Shown here in pieces: positions 25,834 to 34,417 of a stretch of DNA of 64,000 nt. The notes beneath the pieces were generated by a model, which did no database searches, was not told where the DNA came from, and saw nothing but the letters and a program-made list of their open reading frames with translations. How positions within the stretch are numbered: position 1 is the first letter of the stretch; the number at the start of each line of letters is the position of its first letter. The stretch spans positions 29,723 to 93,722 of the forward strand of contig JBEEFW010000031.1 in assembly GCA_041166385.1 (NCBI GenBank), given 5' to 3'. The stretch comes from DASUCS01 sp041166385. Its GTDB lineage: Bacteria; Actinomycetota; Acidimicrobiia; Acidimicrobiales; JACDCH01. Made by a program: the position numbers and the translations under genes.

Positions 25834-26988
25834 GTGAAGCTCAAGAAGAAGATCCTTGGCGCGCTCTCGGCGGGTGCCCTCATGGCAGGTGGCCTCGTTG
25901 TGATCGCATCGCAGAGCGCGTACGCGCTGACGACGATCTCTGTATCGACCAACGCCGATGCCGGCGCCGGCTCGCTGCGTCAGGCCTTCATCGACGCGAG
26001 CTCGGGAGGCTCCGCGGCCGGTGACGACGTCGAGATCGACATCCCGGCGAGCGTTGGCACGATCACACTTTCGACCGGCGAGCTTCTTTACGACGGTGGC
26101 AACGGTGGTTCTCACACCCTGACGCTTCGGGGCAACGGCAACACGATCCGACAGACAACCGCGAACGCCAGGGTGATCAACGACACGGCGCGCACGTTGT
26201 TCACGATGGATGGGCTGACGATCACTGGCGGAACAACGACAGGTTCAGAAGCGGGCGCCGGAATCCGAGTCGAGGGAGCCGCGACGATCACGAACTCCAC
26301 GATCTCAGGGAACAACTCAGGCGAGGCAGCCGGCGGCTTGAGGGTGAGCAACGGGGCGCTCATCCTCACGAATTCGACCATCAGCGGAAACACTGCCATC
26401 GGATCCGACGGCGGGGCGTTCGTCAACGGGCCGGCAACGATCCGCAATTCGACGATCAGCGGCAACGATGCCGGGGCGGGAACTGGCGGCGGCATCGAAG
26501 TCAACGGAGCGGTGTCGCTGGTGTACGCGACCCTCTCGGGAAACTCCGCGGCCAGCGGGGCGAACGTCCGTGTGAAAGAGGCAGGAATCACATCGTTTGG
26601 CTCCGTGATCGCCCTGCCTCAGGGTGACGGCACCAATTGTTCCTCGGACGTCGCGACGGTCACGAACGGGTTCAACTGGGACGACGACGGCTCGTGTGGC
26701 TTCGGGAGCGGAACGGGCGATCACTCCGACGCCGGGAACCCACAACTCGGGGCGCTCGGCGCGAATGGCGGGCCGACCCAGACTCGCCTGCCGCAGACAG
26801 GGAGCCCATTGATCGACGCGATTCCGGCAGGCTCCTGCCAGGCAGACGGTGCCTCGGGCATCACCACCGATCAGCGCGGCATCACCCGTCCCCAGCAAGC
26901 CGGCTGCGACATCGGCGCCGTCGAGGTCGTGGTCGAAGCGGCGCCAGCCGCCAAGCCGGTAGTCGTTGCGCCGACGCTGACTGGCTGA
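25834..26988 (+). CDS. Secreted right-handed beta-helix (choice-anchor/CSLREA-like) protein
   Basis: A 384-residue exported protein. The signal peptide follows VKLKKKILGALSAGALMAGG and ends near SAYA. TISVSTNADAGAGSLRQAFI opens the mature part as in many CSLREA/choice-of-anchor surface proteins, then repeated NSTISGN units (four or more: TITNSTISGNNS, ILTNSTISGNTA, TIRNSTISGNDA, YATLSGNSA) build a parallel beta-helix. GANGGPTQTRLPQTGSPLID and ITTDQRGITRPQQAGCDIGA near the end are common in this family. Ribosome site AAGGAG eight bases before the GTG start. Probably a surface adhesin or polysaccharide-binding protein; no catalytic residues recognised and no membrane anchor. Confidence 0.8.
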   Translation: MKLKKKILGALSAGALMAGGLVVIASQSAYALTTISVSTNADAGAGSLRQAFIDASSGGSAAGDDVEIDIPASVGTITLSTGELLYDGGNGGSHTLTLRGNGNTIRQTTANARVINDTARTLFTMDGLTITGGTTTGSEAGAGIRVEGAATITNSTISGNNSGEAAGGLRVSNGALILTNSTISGNTAIGSDGGAFVNGPATIRNSTISGNDAGAGTGGGIEVNGAVSLVYATLSGNSAASGANVRVKEAGITSFGSVIALPQGDGTNCSSDVATVTNGFNWDDDGSCGFGSGTGDHSDAGNPQLGALGANGGPTQTRLPQTGSPLIDAIPAGSCQADGASGITTDQRGITRPQQAGCDIGAVEVVVEAAPAAKPVVVAPTLTG

Positions 26989-27000
26989 CGTTCCTGAGCC

Positions 27001-27028
27001 CCCCTGCTGACGGGCAGCACGGCAGGGG
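27001..27028. terminator. Stem-loop after the beta-helix gene
   Basis: CCCCTGC (27001-27007) pairs with GCAGGGG (27022-27028); it starts 12 bases after the stop. No U-run follows. Confidence 0.45.
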
Positions 27029-27088
27029 TGATGAAGCGATCAACCCCTCCCGTCGCTGACGACAGCGATCCAAAACGCCCTTCGCACC

Positions 27089-27119
27089 GCGCCGCGGTCA
27101 CCACACCACGACGCGGCGC
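27089..27119. terminator. GC-rich stem-loop downstream of the small secreted protein gene
   Basis: GCGCCGCG at 27089-27096 and CGCGGCGC at 27112-27119 are perfect reverse complements. Between convergent genes; could end the minus-strand transcript that starts near 27450. Confidence 0.35.
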
Positions 27120-27155
27120 GAAGCCGGCTACTGGCTCGACAGGAAGCGCAGTCGG

Positions 27156-27416
27156 TCAGAGGGTCGGGGCGATGACGATGATGCCGCAGTCGTGGCTGTG
27201 CGCCGGGTTGCCCTGGCCGACACCGTTGTTGGCGTCGCATTCGTAGCCATGGTTCTTGTCGTTGGGAGTCTGACCCTTGGGGGCCTTGTTGTCGGCGTTG
27301 CCGACCGAGCCATCGGGGGGCGGACTCGCGCTGGCCACGCCAGCGAGACCGCACGACGCCACGACAATCGTCGTTGCCGCAATCGCGAGCCGAGCAGTCT
27401 TCCGAAACTTCTGCAT
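27156..27416 (-). CDS. Small secreted protein with HGYECD/GNPAHS motif
   Basis: An 86-residue exported protein. A strong ribosome site (GGAGGA) lies five bases before the ATG. Signal peptide: FRKTARLAIAATTIVVASCG with a Cys that might serve as lipobox, cleavage otherwise after ASA. The mature part is about 54 residues, hydrophilic, with NDKNHGYECDANNGVGQGNP and AHSHDCGI; the pattern GYECD...GxGxGNPAH...C recurs in small secreted actinobacterial proteins, as far as I recall, without known function. The two Cys likely form a disulphide. Regulatory-looking repeats lie upstream at 27462-27552. Confidence 0.7.
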   Translation of the reverse strand: MQKFRKTARLAIAATTIVVASCGLAGVASASPPPDGSVGNADNKAPKGQTPNDKNHGYECDANNGVGQGNPAHSHDCGIIVIAPTL

Positions 27417-27461
27417 CGCTTCCTCCGTGTGGGATCGATGCGAGGCCGGTTTCACTCAAGC

Positions 27462-27494
27462 TCGACCCGGGCGCAGTGACCAGTTCGACCCGGG
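27462..27494. promoter_or_regulatory. Direct repeat TCGACCCGGG, two copies 23 bases apart
   Basis: TCGACCCGGG occurs at 27462-27471 and 27485-27494, about two helical turns apart, 46 bases upstream of the small secreted protein gene (minus strand). Could be an activator or repressor site. Nothing else is seen in this 215-base gap except the palindrome at 27534 and the -10 box at 27618. Confidence 0.4.
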
Positions 27495-27533
27495 TGTCGT
27501 CGCTTCCTCGCGCTGGTTCGTCCCTATGAGTAC

Positions 27534-27552
27534 CGAACACAGAGCGTGTTCG
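27534..27552. promoter_or_regulatory. Palindrome CGAACAC-N5-GTGTTCG
   Basis: Perfect 7-base arms around AGAGC in the divergent promoter gap between the small secreted protein gene and the zinc finger/PH protein gene. The spacing is not that of the actinobacterial LexA box (GAAC-N4-GTTC). Confidence 0.4.
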
Positions 27553-27617
27553 CAAGACCACCAAGAGGAATGAGTCGTACGGCCCACGCGGTCCCTGGTG
27601 CTCGCGCGGCCATCTCT

Positions 27618-27623
27618 TACGAT
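27618..27623 (+). promoter_or_regulatory. Near-leaderless promoter -10 box (TACGAT)
   Basis: TACGAT lies eight bases before the GTG at 27632, as at 17953 and 35628. Confidence 0.45.
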
Positions 27624-27631
27624 GCCGACGA

Positions 27632-29722
27632 GTGTCGACGTGCCCCTTGTGCGACGAAGCCTTTGCTGACACTGATGCCTTCGTCCGGCACCTTGGAGAC
27701 GTCCATGGCTTGGCCGATGACCCGGGCACGTCGTCGCAATCACGGTCCGCTCCGCGGGAACCTGATCCACCCTCGTCCGCCCCATCGAACGCCGGCCCGA
27801 CGATCACCGCAGCAGCTACTGCTCAACCGAGCGACATCGATCGACCGTGGATACGAGCGTCGCTGCGCGACGACGAGCACATCGTTGCCATCGCTGGGGG
27901 TGAGAATCCGCGTGAGCTGACGGGCGCTCGGCTCATCGGGATCTTCGGCGGACTGACCGGTGCGCTGGTCCTCAAGGGCCTACGGCGATGGCGACGGGCT
28001 CGGGCGAGCGGAGCGACGGTTCCACGGGTTCACCAACGGGAGTTCTGCCTCACGAGTGAGCGACTCATCGTCTTCGACCGCACACGCTTCGTCGACGAAC
28101 TTCCTCTCCCTGCCATCACAGGACTTGTCCTCGACAAGGCGTTCACGGATGTTGGGCAGCGATCGCTCAAGGTCCGCGGAGCAGGCGGCACGACGTTGTC
28201 GATCCAGGGCGACTACGACGTGCTCGACGCCTTCGCGGCGACCGTCCGATCAGAGAGTGGCCTGGGTGCCTCGAGCGTTCACGAGGCGCCGCAATTCTGG
28301 CTGGCACGTATGACCCTTGTCATCGTCCTCTTCGTGTTCGGCATCGGCGGGATACTGCTCGCGATCCCCCGATTCTCCGATGCCGGCATCGGCGGCGGCC
28401 TCGAGACGCTGGGCATCGGTGTGGGCCTGACGACGTCAGGTGAACTCTGCCGTCGGTGGCTGTTCAAGCGCGACAGATCGCGCCCTGTCAGGCCCAGTCG
28501 TCTCGACCGACTTCGCCCGGGGCGAGCCGTTCTCGTAGCGACCGCACTGGCGATCGTGGCGGCCGTCGTTGCCGTCGCCGTGCACCAACGAGACTCGTCA
28601 ACAACACGAGCCGACCAGCTGCTGATCACGACGTGTTCAGGAGATTCGAGTTCAGCGCCTATGAGGTGGGAGCCGGTACGCGCTGATGGCCTACCGAGTG
28701 AAACCAGCTTGGTCCTAGGCGATTTCGAGTACCGAGGCGCGGCGACCCTGATGACCGCACACTTGCGGGACACGAACGGCGTCGTCGTCGCGGTGCCCAG
28801 AATGGATGAGTCAGCCGACGGCTCCTCGTGGCAACCGTCCCCAGTCGATCTCGGCGCGGACGAAGGGTCGCAGGACGTACGCCAGGCGACCCCCGGAAAC
28901 CTCTTTCCGCTATTGGGAGCCGGGCGCGTCGTGACCGCTGACGCCGCGAGGGGTGCGGCGTGGAACCTCGGTCCGAGATGGGCAGAGGGCGTCGGACTGG
29001 ATCATGCAGCGAACATCACCGCCGTGCATGCGATTCGGAACGGAGCTGTCACGTTCGGTCAACGCGACGACGGCACCGCCGGAGCGTGGGTGTCGTTCAA
29101 CGAAGTGACCTTCCTCGTGTCGTCCCTCGCGCCCACGCCGTCGCATCTGCCCACGGCCACCGCCGTCATCGACATCCCCGGTGGACTCCTTGCCACGGTC
29201 GACCTGCGCGATGCGGACGGACGGCTCGTCGACCAAGAGGTCTGGACCTCCACCGATGGGCGGGCCTGGACCACAGGCGAACCCATCGAGCGACGGTTCT
29301 CGGGCAGCGGGGTTCACATTGCAAGGGTCCAACGCGTCGGAGGATCCCTGTTCGCAATGGGTCATGTCCGAGGTGCTCGTACCGACACGGCCATCTGGCG
29401 GTCCGACGACGGGACCGCTTGGACGCCGATCAGCCTCGACCGTTTCAACACAGTTGGGGACGAGGAACTCGCATCACTCGAGCAGGTCGGTGAGAACCTC
29501 GTCTTCATAGGTGCCCGAACCAACTCGAGTGGTCAACCGTCGCCGTTGGCCCTGACGTGGCATGGGTCGTCGTGCCAGTGGTCAGAGGCATCGACATCCG
29601 CGGCAGACACGGGATTTCGACCCAGCGACGCCGTCATCGTCAACGGCCGGCTGCTCGTCTTCGGACTTCGAGACCAGCAACCCGACGGCCAAGGAACGAT
29701 CGTCGAATACCAACTCGCCTAG
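27632..29722 (+). CDS. C2H2 zinc finger - bacterial PH-like - transmembrane - BNR-like multidomain protein
   Basis: A 696-residue protein with an odd order of domains. Residues 1-25 are a classical C2H2 finger, CPLCDEAFADTDAFVRHLGD followed by VH (Cys4, Cys7, His20, His25). A Ser/Pro-rich stretch follows, then residues 75-215 resemble a bacterial PH domain (REFCLTSERLIVFDRTRF, LPAITGLVLDKAFTDVG, SLKVRGAGGTTLSIQG). Hydrophobic helices lie at about 226-246 and 252-270, with a third at 300-316 (AVLVATALAIVAAVVAVAV). The rest (330-696) has BNR-like repeats: DESADGSSWQPS, WTSTDGRAWTTG, WRSDDGTAWTPI. GTG start. No partner genes; function unknown, perhaps a membrane sensor. Confidence 0.72.
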   Translation: MSTCPLCDEAFADTDAFVRHLGDVHGLADDPGTSSQSRSAPREPDPPSSAPSNAGPTITAAATAQPSDIDRPWIRASLRDDEHIVAIAGGENPRELTGARLIGIFGGLTGALVLKGLRRWRRARASGATVPRVHQREFCLTSERLIVFDRTRFVDELPLPAITGLVLDKAFTDVGQRSLKVRGAGGTTLSIQGDYDVLDAFAATVRSESGLGASSVHEAPQFWLARMTLVIVLFVFGIGGILLAIPRFSDAGIGGGLETLGIGVGLTTSGELCRRWLFKRDRSRPVRPSRLDRLRPGRAVLVATALAIVAAVVAVAVHQRDSSTTRADQLLITTCSGDSSSAPMRWEPVRADGLPSETSLVLGDFEYRGAATLMTAHLRDTNGVVVAVPRMDESADGSSWQPSPVDLGADEGSQDVRQATPGNLFPLLGAGRVVTADAARGAAWNLGPRWAEGVGLDHAANITAVHAIRNGAVTFGQRDDGTAGAWVSFNEVTFLVSSLAPTPSHLPTATAVIDIPGGLLATVDLRDADGRLVDQEVWTSTDGRAWTTGEPIERRFSGSGVHIARVQRVGGSLFAMGHVRGARTDTAIWRSDDGTAWTPISLDRFNTVGDEELASLEQVGENLVFIGARTNSSGQPSPLALTWHGSSCQWSEASTSAADTGFRPSDAVIVNGRLLVFGLRDQQPDGQGTIVEYQLA

Positions 29723-29786
29723 CGAATAGGGTCGTCACTCAACCGGGTCTGTGAGCGTTGGGGGAACAGATGAGGGTTCCGGAGCG

Positions 29787-32700
29787 GTGAAGCGACGCGC
29801 CACCGTCGTCGCGTTGCTCGTTGCCGCGCTCATCACGATCTTCGGCAGTACGCCGACACGAGCAACATCGGGCCGATTCCCGTCGAGCAATCCGGATCCG
29901 CGGGTCGGCACCCCGGATGATCCGGAGTTCGACTGCGCCGAGCCGGACGACGAGGACAGCGCCACCGTCGATCCGTGCGCCAACGTCTTCGACGAGGAGC
30001 AGAACCTGTTCGGGTTCGCCCCCTCGTCGACGAAGGACACAGCGAAGTACCTGGCCGGACCGAACACCGGCGACGGGCAGATCTCCGGCGTCTCGGCCGA
30101 CAAAGCGTGGAAGCTCACGACGGGCGACGACGCTGTGGCCGTCGCGATCGTCGACACCGGCATCCGCTGGGACGCCGAGCGGCTGCGCGCCAAGATCCAC
30201 TTGAAGGCCGAAGAGTTGCCGGTGCCGTTCGCCAGCTCGTCGTTCGACAGCAACAACGACGGCGTGTTCAACGTCGACGACTACACGAGCGATCCGCGCG
30301 TCAGCGACTCGAATGCCAACACGCTGCTCGACGGCGAGGACTTGATCGCCGCGTTCTCCGACGGCGTCGACGACGACACCAACGGCTACATCGACGACAT
30401 CGCCGGCTGGGACTTCTTTGACAACGACAACAACCCGTCGGACACGTCGAGCTACTCGGCCGCCCACAACCACGGCACGGGCCGAGCGACCGATGCGGCG
30501 GAGTCGACGGACGACGAGAGCGGCGGGGCCGGCATGTGCCCGCGGTGTTCGATCATGCCGCTGCGCCTGTGGGACTCGTTTGTCGTGATCGGCGATCAGT
30601 ACGGCATGGCCGCGACGTACGCGGCGGACAACGGCGCGGCGTCGCTCGTCGCCGCGCTCGGCGTGATGCAGAACAGCAAGACCGCGAAGGCGGCGACGCA
30701 CTACGCGGCCAAGAAGGGCGTGGCGCTCATGGAGGTCTCGAGCGACCTCAACACCGCCAACCACAATTACCCGACCAACTACGACGACGCCGTCTTCATC
30801 AATGGTTGCGTGGCCGACGTGCACGGGCTGGCGTCCGACTTCGGCGAGCTGTCGACGTTCATGCAGAAGTTCGGCTTCGGTACGCAGGTGAACGTGAGCA
30901 CGTGGTTCCGCAACTCGAACCTCACGCAGTACGGGGGGCATGCGCACGTGTGCTTCGAGGCGGTGACCGGCAGCGTCGCCACCGGTCAGGCCGGCGGCGC
31001 CGCGGGACTGTTGGCGTCCCGCGGTCGTGAGTTGGCGGGTTCGATCGGCGGCCCGCTCACGTCGAACGAGATCAAACAGCTCCTCACGATGACGGCCGAA
31101 GACGTGCTGCCCGAGAACACTCTCGGCTTTGGCACTCCGGACCCGGCGCAGGTCGGGTGGGATCAGCACTTCGGCTATGGCCGGGCCGACATCGGCGCCG
31201 CCGTGGCGCGCGTCGCTCCGGGCACGATTCCACCCGAGGCGTCGATCGACGGGCCGTCGTGGTGGGCGATGCTCGACCCGGTCACCCGTCCGTCGATTCC
31301 GGTGCATGCCCACGTGAGTGCGAGCCGATCGTCGGGCTACACGTGGCAGCTGCAGTGGGCGCCGGGACTCGAGCCACTCGAAGGTGACTTCACGACCTTC
31401 GCAAATGGCGGCGGGACGTCGTCCGTCGACGCGGATCTCGGCTCGCTGCCGATGGGTGCGATCGCTGCCGCGCTCCCCGGGTCGGCAAACGGCACGCCGC
31501 CGACGGACCCCAACCAGTACACGTTCACGGTGCGGCTCATCGCCGAGGACGCAGCCAGCAACCGCGGCGAGGACCGCAAGGTCTTCTTCGCGTTCCACGA
31601 TCCGACGTTGCACGCGGGATGGCCGCGCTTCGTCGACTCCGGCGGTGAGCAGTCGCCCGTGCTCTACGACATGAACGGCGACGGCACGCTCGAGATCGTC
31701 GAGGCCAACAGCTCGGGTGAGCTCACGGTGACGCAGGCTGACGGCACGCTGCTGCCATCGTTCAACAACGGCCACCCGTGGCTGTTGCCACCGACGTACA
31801 ACGCGCACCTGGGCGCGCCGGCGTTCGCATCGGGCGCGGTGCCGGCGCCTACGAGCGGATTCCGATCGCCGGTCGTGCACGACATCGACGGCGACCTGTC
31901 CCCCGACATCGTGGTGAACGCCGTCGACGGCCGCGTGTACGCACTCAGCAGTAACGGCCACGTGAAGCCGGGCTTCCCGGTGACGGTCGATCCGGCGTTG
32001 TCCGCCGTGGCGACTCGCACCGAGAACAACCACGTGAAGCGCGGCTTCCTCGCCTCGACGACCGTTGCCGACCTCGATGGCGACGGCACGGTCGAGATCA
32101 TCGCCGCCGCGCTTGACGGCCATCTCTACGTGTGGGAGCCGAACGGCACGTTGCGTAGCGGCTTCCCGGTCATGCTCGCCGACCCCGCGGCGGAGACCTT
32201 CAGCGGCGGCGAGCTGATCTCCACCCCGGCGGTCGGCGATCTCAACGGTGACGGCACACTCGAGATCGTCGAGGAGTCGAGCGAGGTGTACGGCGAGGGT
32301 GCAAGCGTCCCGTCGGGACCCGACGACCTGCAGAAGGCCTTCGAGCGCTTCGCGCAGAACGGCGTGACCGGCGTACTCGGCGATGCGACCGGACGTATCT
32401 ACGCGGTCGACGCCAACGGCGCCTACGTGCCCGGATGGCCGCAGCCGATCGACGCGCTGCTCCCCGACATCCTCCCGTTCGTCGCGCCGGCCATGACGGT
32501 CGCCATCGGTGATCTCGACGATGACGGCAAGGACGAAGTCGTCGCCGGGCTCGTGAGTGGCGAGCAGCGCGTGTTCGACGGCGCCGGCAACGACCTGTAC
32601 CACTTCAAGGAACAGGGCCCGGTGAACGGTGGCCACAGCGGCGAGGTGCAGCACGCCAACCTCGCGGAGTATCCGACACTCGGCGATCTCGACGGCGACG

Positions 32701-33593
32701 GCAAGCTCGACATGGCGAAGGGCGGCGCCACGCTCAACACCGCGGTCAACCTGCTGCTCGTCGGACAGAACCTGCCGTACGACCACCTCATCCAAGCGTG
32801 GGACGCGACCACCGGCGAGTTCAAGACGGGCTACCCCCGCCCGATCGACGACTTCACGATTCTCTCCACGCCCGCCATCGCCGACGTCGGCGGCGCCGAC
32901 GGGCAAGAGATTGTGGCGGGCAGCGGGCTCTACCTGCTGCACGCGTTCGGCGCGCTCGGGCAGGAGACACCGGGCTTCCCGAAGCTCACCGGCGGGTGGA
33001 TCAACGCGGTGCCGGCCATCGGCGACGTCGACGGCGACGGCAAGCTCGAGATCGTCGCGGAGACGAGAGAGGGCTGGCGCTTCATGTGGGACCTCGACGC
33101 GCCCGCGTCGCCGACCGCAATTACCCAATGGCCCACCGACAGCCACGACGAGTGCCACACGAACCGTTACGGCACCGATTGCCGGCCGCCGACGCCCGTG
33201 CGCAACCTGAAGATCGAGGGGCAGCAGGTCACGTTCGCACCGACGGGCGACGACTGGCTCTCTGGAAGGGCGTCTGCCTATGACGTGCGCGCGTCGAACG
33301 GACCGATCTCGACGTTCGCGGACTGGCAGAACGCGACGCCCGTCGCAACGCTCACCACCGCCGGCGCGGTGACGTTGCCCGCGGGCATGACGTCGGTGGC
33401 CGTAGTCGCAATCGACGACGCCGGCAACCGATCGATGATCGCGTCGACAGACGACCAACCCAGCGCGATCCCCCCGCCCGTCACTCCGAGCACATCGGTG
33501 CAGCCGCTCGCCCGCACCGGCGGCAGTGAGCCACTCATGCTCGTCGCTATGGTGATTTGCCTCGCGTTGATGCTGCGTCGGAAGGTGTCGTGA
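29787..33593 (+). CDS. Subtilase (S8) family surface protein with FG-GAP repeats and LARTG sorting signal
   Basis: About 1268 residues from the GTG at 29787, which places VKRRATVVALLVAALITIFG as signal peptide directly at the N-terminus; a GTG at 29751 is also possible. The S8 triad is visible as D123 (VAIVDTGIRWD), H229 (HNHGTGRA) and S396 (TGSVATGQAGGAAGL, where the usual GTSMA is altered). From about residue 600 on, FG-GAP/VCBS repeats with calcium-binding DxDxDG loops occur at least seven times (DMNGDGTLEIVEA, DLDGDGTVEIIAA, DLDDDGKDEVVAG, DVDGDGKLEIVAE), as in integrin-like propellers. The tail is LARTGGSEPLMLVAM, a hydrophobic helix and RRK, which matches an LAxTG sorting signal read by class E sortases. 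Probably wall-anchored. The next gene overlaps by four bases. Confidence 0.82.
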   Translation: MKRRATVVALLVAALITIFGSTPTRATSGRFPSSNPDPRVGTPDDPEFDCAEPDDEDSATVDPCANVFDEEQNLFGFAPSSTKDTAKYLAGPNTGDGQISGVSADKAWKLTTGDDAVAVAIVDTGIRWDAERLRAKIHLKAEELPVPFASSSFDSNNDGVFNVDDYTSDPRVSDSNANTLLDGEDLIAAFSDGVDDDTNGYIDDIAGWDFFDNDNNPSDTSSYSAAHNHGTGRATDAAESTDDESGGAGMCPRCSIMPLRLWDSFVVIGDQYGMAATYAADNGAASLVAALGVMQNSKTAKAATHYAAKKGVALMEVSSDLNTANHNYPTNYDDAVFINGCVADVHGLASDFGELSTFMQKFGFGTQVNVSTWFRNSNLTQYGGHAHVCFEAVTGSVATGQAGGAAGLLASRGRELAGSIGGPLTSNEIKQLLTMTAEDVLPENTLGFGTPDPAQVGWDQHFGYGRADIGAAVARVAPGTIPPEASIDGPSWWAMLDPVTRPSIPVHAHVSASRSSGYTWQLQWAPGLEPLEGDFTTFANGGGTSSVDADLGSLPMGAIAAALPGSANGTPPTDPNQYTFTVRLIAEDAASNRGEDRKVFFAFHDPTLHAGWPRFVDSGGEQSPVLYDMNGDGTLEIVEANSSGELTVTQADGTLLPSFNNGHPWLLPPTYNAHLGAPAFASGAVPAPTSGFRSPVVHDIDGDLSPDIVVNAVDGRVYALSSNGHVKPGFPVTVDPALSAVATRTENNHVKRGFLASTTVADLDGDGTVEIIAAALDGHLYVWEPNGTLRSGFPVMLADPAAETFSGGELISTPAVGDLNGDGTLEIVEESSEVYGEGASVPSGPDDLQKAFERFAQNGVTGVLGDATGRIYAVDANGAYVPGWPQPIDALLPDILPFVAPAMTVAIGDLDDDGKDEVVAGLVSGEQRVFDGAGNDLYHFKEQGPVNGGHSGEVQHANLAEYPTLGDLDGDGKLDMAKGGATLNTAVNLLLVGQNLPYDHLIQAWDATTGEFKTGYPRPIDDFTILSTPAIADVGGADGQEIVAGSGLYLLHAFGALGQETPGFPKLTGGWINAVPAIGDVDGDGKLEIVAETREGWRFMWDLDAPASPTAITQWPTDSHDECHTNRYGTDCRPPTPVRNLKIEGQQVTFAPTGDDWLSGRASAYDVRASNGPISTFADWQNATPVATLTTAGAVTLPAGMTSVAVVAIDDAGNRSMIASTDDQPSAIPPPVTPSTSVQPLARTGGSEPLMLVAMVICLALMLRRKVS

Positions 33594-34417
33594 GGCTCGG
33601 ACTGATCACACCGGTACTCACGTTGAATCCCAGGGTCCACAATTCGTGGGAGGAGACCGCGCCTTTCGATGCGGTGGTCGAGATCGCCGAGGCGGCTGAC
33701 CGGCTCGGGTACCACCACATGACGTGCAGCGAGCATGTTGCGGTGCCTGCGGGCGAGATCGCCGCTCGCCGCGGTTCGCGCTACTTCGACCCGTTGGCCA
33801 CATTCGGGTACCTCGCGGCGCGCACGACGCAGGTTCGCTTCGAGACGCACGTGCTCGTCCTCGGGTACCACCACCCGTTCGAGATCGCCAAGCGCTACGG
33901 GACGCTCGACGCCATCACCGGCGGACGAGTGATCTTGGGCGTCGGCGTCGGCTCCCTCGAGGAGGAGTTCGCATTGCTCGGCGCGCCGTTCGCTGATCGG
34001 GGCGAGCGCGGCGACGAGTCGTTGCGCGAGTTGCGCCGGATCATGGGTCGCCGCGAGGTCGACGGTTTCATCATCGACCCGCACGCCGTGCAGGAGCGGA
34101 TGCCGATCTGGATCGGCGGTCGCACGTTCCGCTCGTTGCGCCGTGCGGTCGAGCTGGCGGACGGCTGGTGTCCGTTCGGGCTGAAGGCCGACGCCGTCGC
34201 CGCGATGGTGCAGCGCGCCGGCCCGCTACCCGACGGATTCGAGGTCGTGCTGTTCCCTGAACCGATGCCCGACCCCGCCGGCGATCCCGCGGGGGCGCGC
34301 GACGTAGTGGGTCCGTACGTCGATGCGGGCGCGACGATCCTCAATCTCCGCCTGCGCAGTGACTCCCTCACCCACTGCCTCGAACAGCTCGAAGGAGCTA
34401 CGGCAGCCTTTCGATGA
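33590..34417 (+). CDS. LLM class F420-dependent oxidoreductase
   Basis: A 275-residue luciferase-like fold protein: RLGLITPVLTLNPRVHNSWE at the start, YHHMTCSEHVAVPAGEIA near 45, FETHVLVLGYHHPFEIAKRY, GGRVILGVGVGSLEEEFALL, and ERMPIWIGGRTFRSLRRAVE. It belongs with the Rv2161c-like F420 group, like the gene at 544-1398. It is shorter than average because the last helices are reduced. GTG start overlaps the subtilase stop (GTGA), though a functional link to that surface protein is not obvious. The 3' end overlaps the convergent thiolase gene by 20 bases. Substrate unknown. Confidence 0.83.
   Translation: MRLGLITPVLTLNPRVHNSWEETAPFDAVVEIAEAADRLGYHHMTCSEHVAVPAGEIAARRGSRYFDPLATFGYLAARTTQVRFETHVLVLGYHHPFEIAKRYGTLDAITGGRVILGVGVGSLEEEFALLGAPFADRGERGDESLRELRRIMGRREVDGFIIDPHAVQERMPIWIGGRTFRSLRRAVELADGWCPFGLKADAVAAMVQRAGPLPDGFEVVLFPEPMPDPAGDPAGARDVVGPYVDAGATILNLRLRSDSLTHCLEQLEGATAAFR

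Noticed and set aside
27534..27552. LexA (SOS) box reading of the CGAACAC palindrome
   Set aside because: The GAAC and GTTC parts are nine bases apart rather than four.
29739..33458. Open frame of 1239 codons on the minus strand opposite the subtilase gene
   Set aside because: It mirrors the codon pattern of the plus-strand gene, is Arg/Val/His-rich without domains, and the plus strand has clear protease and FG-GAP motifs.
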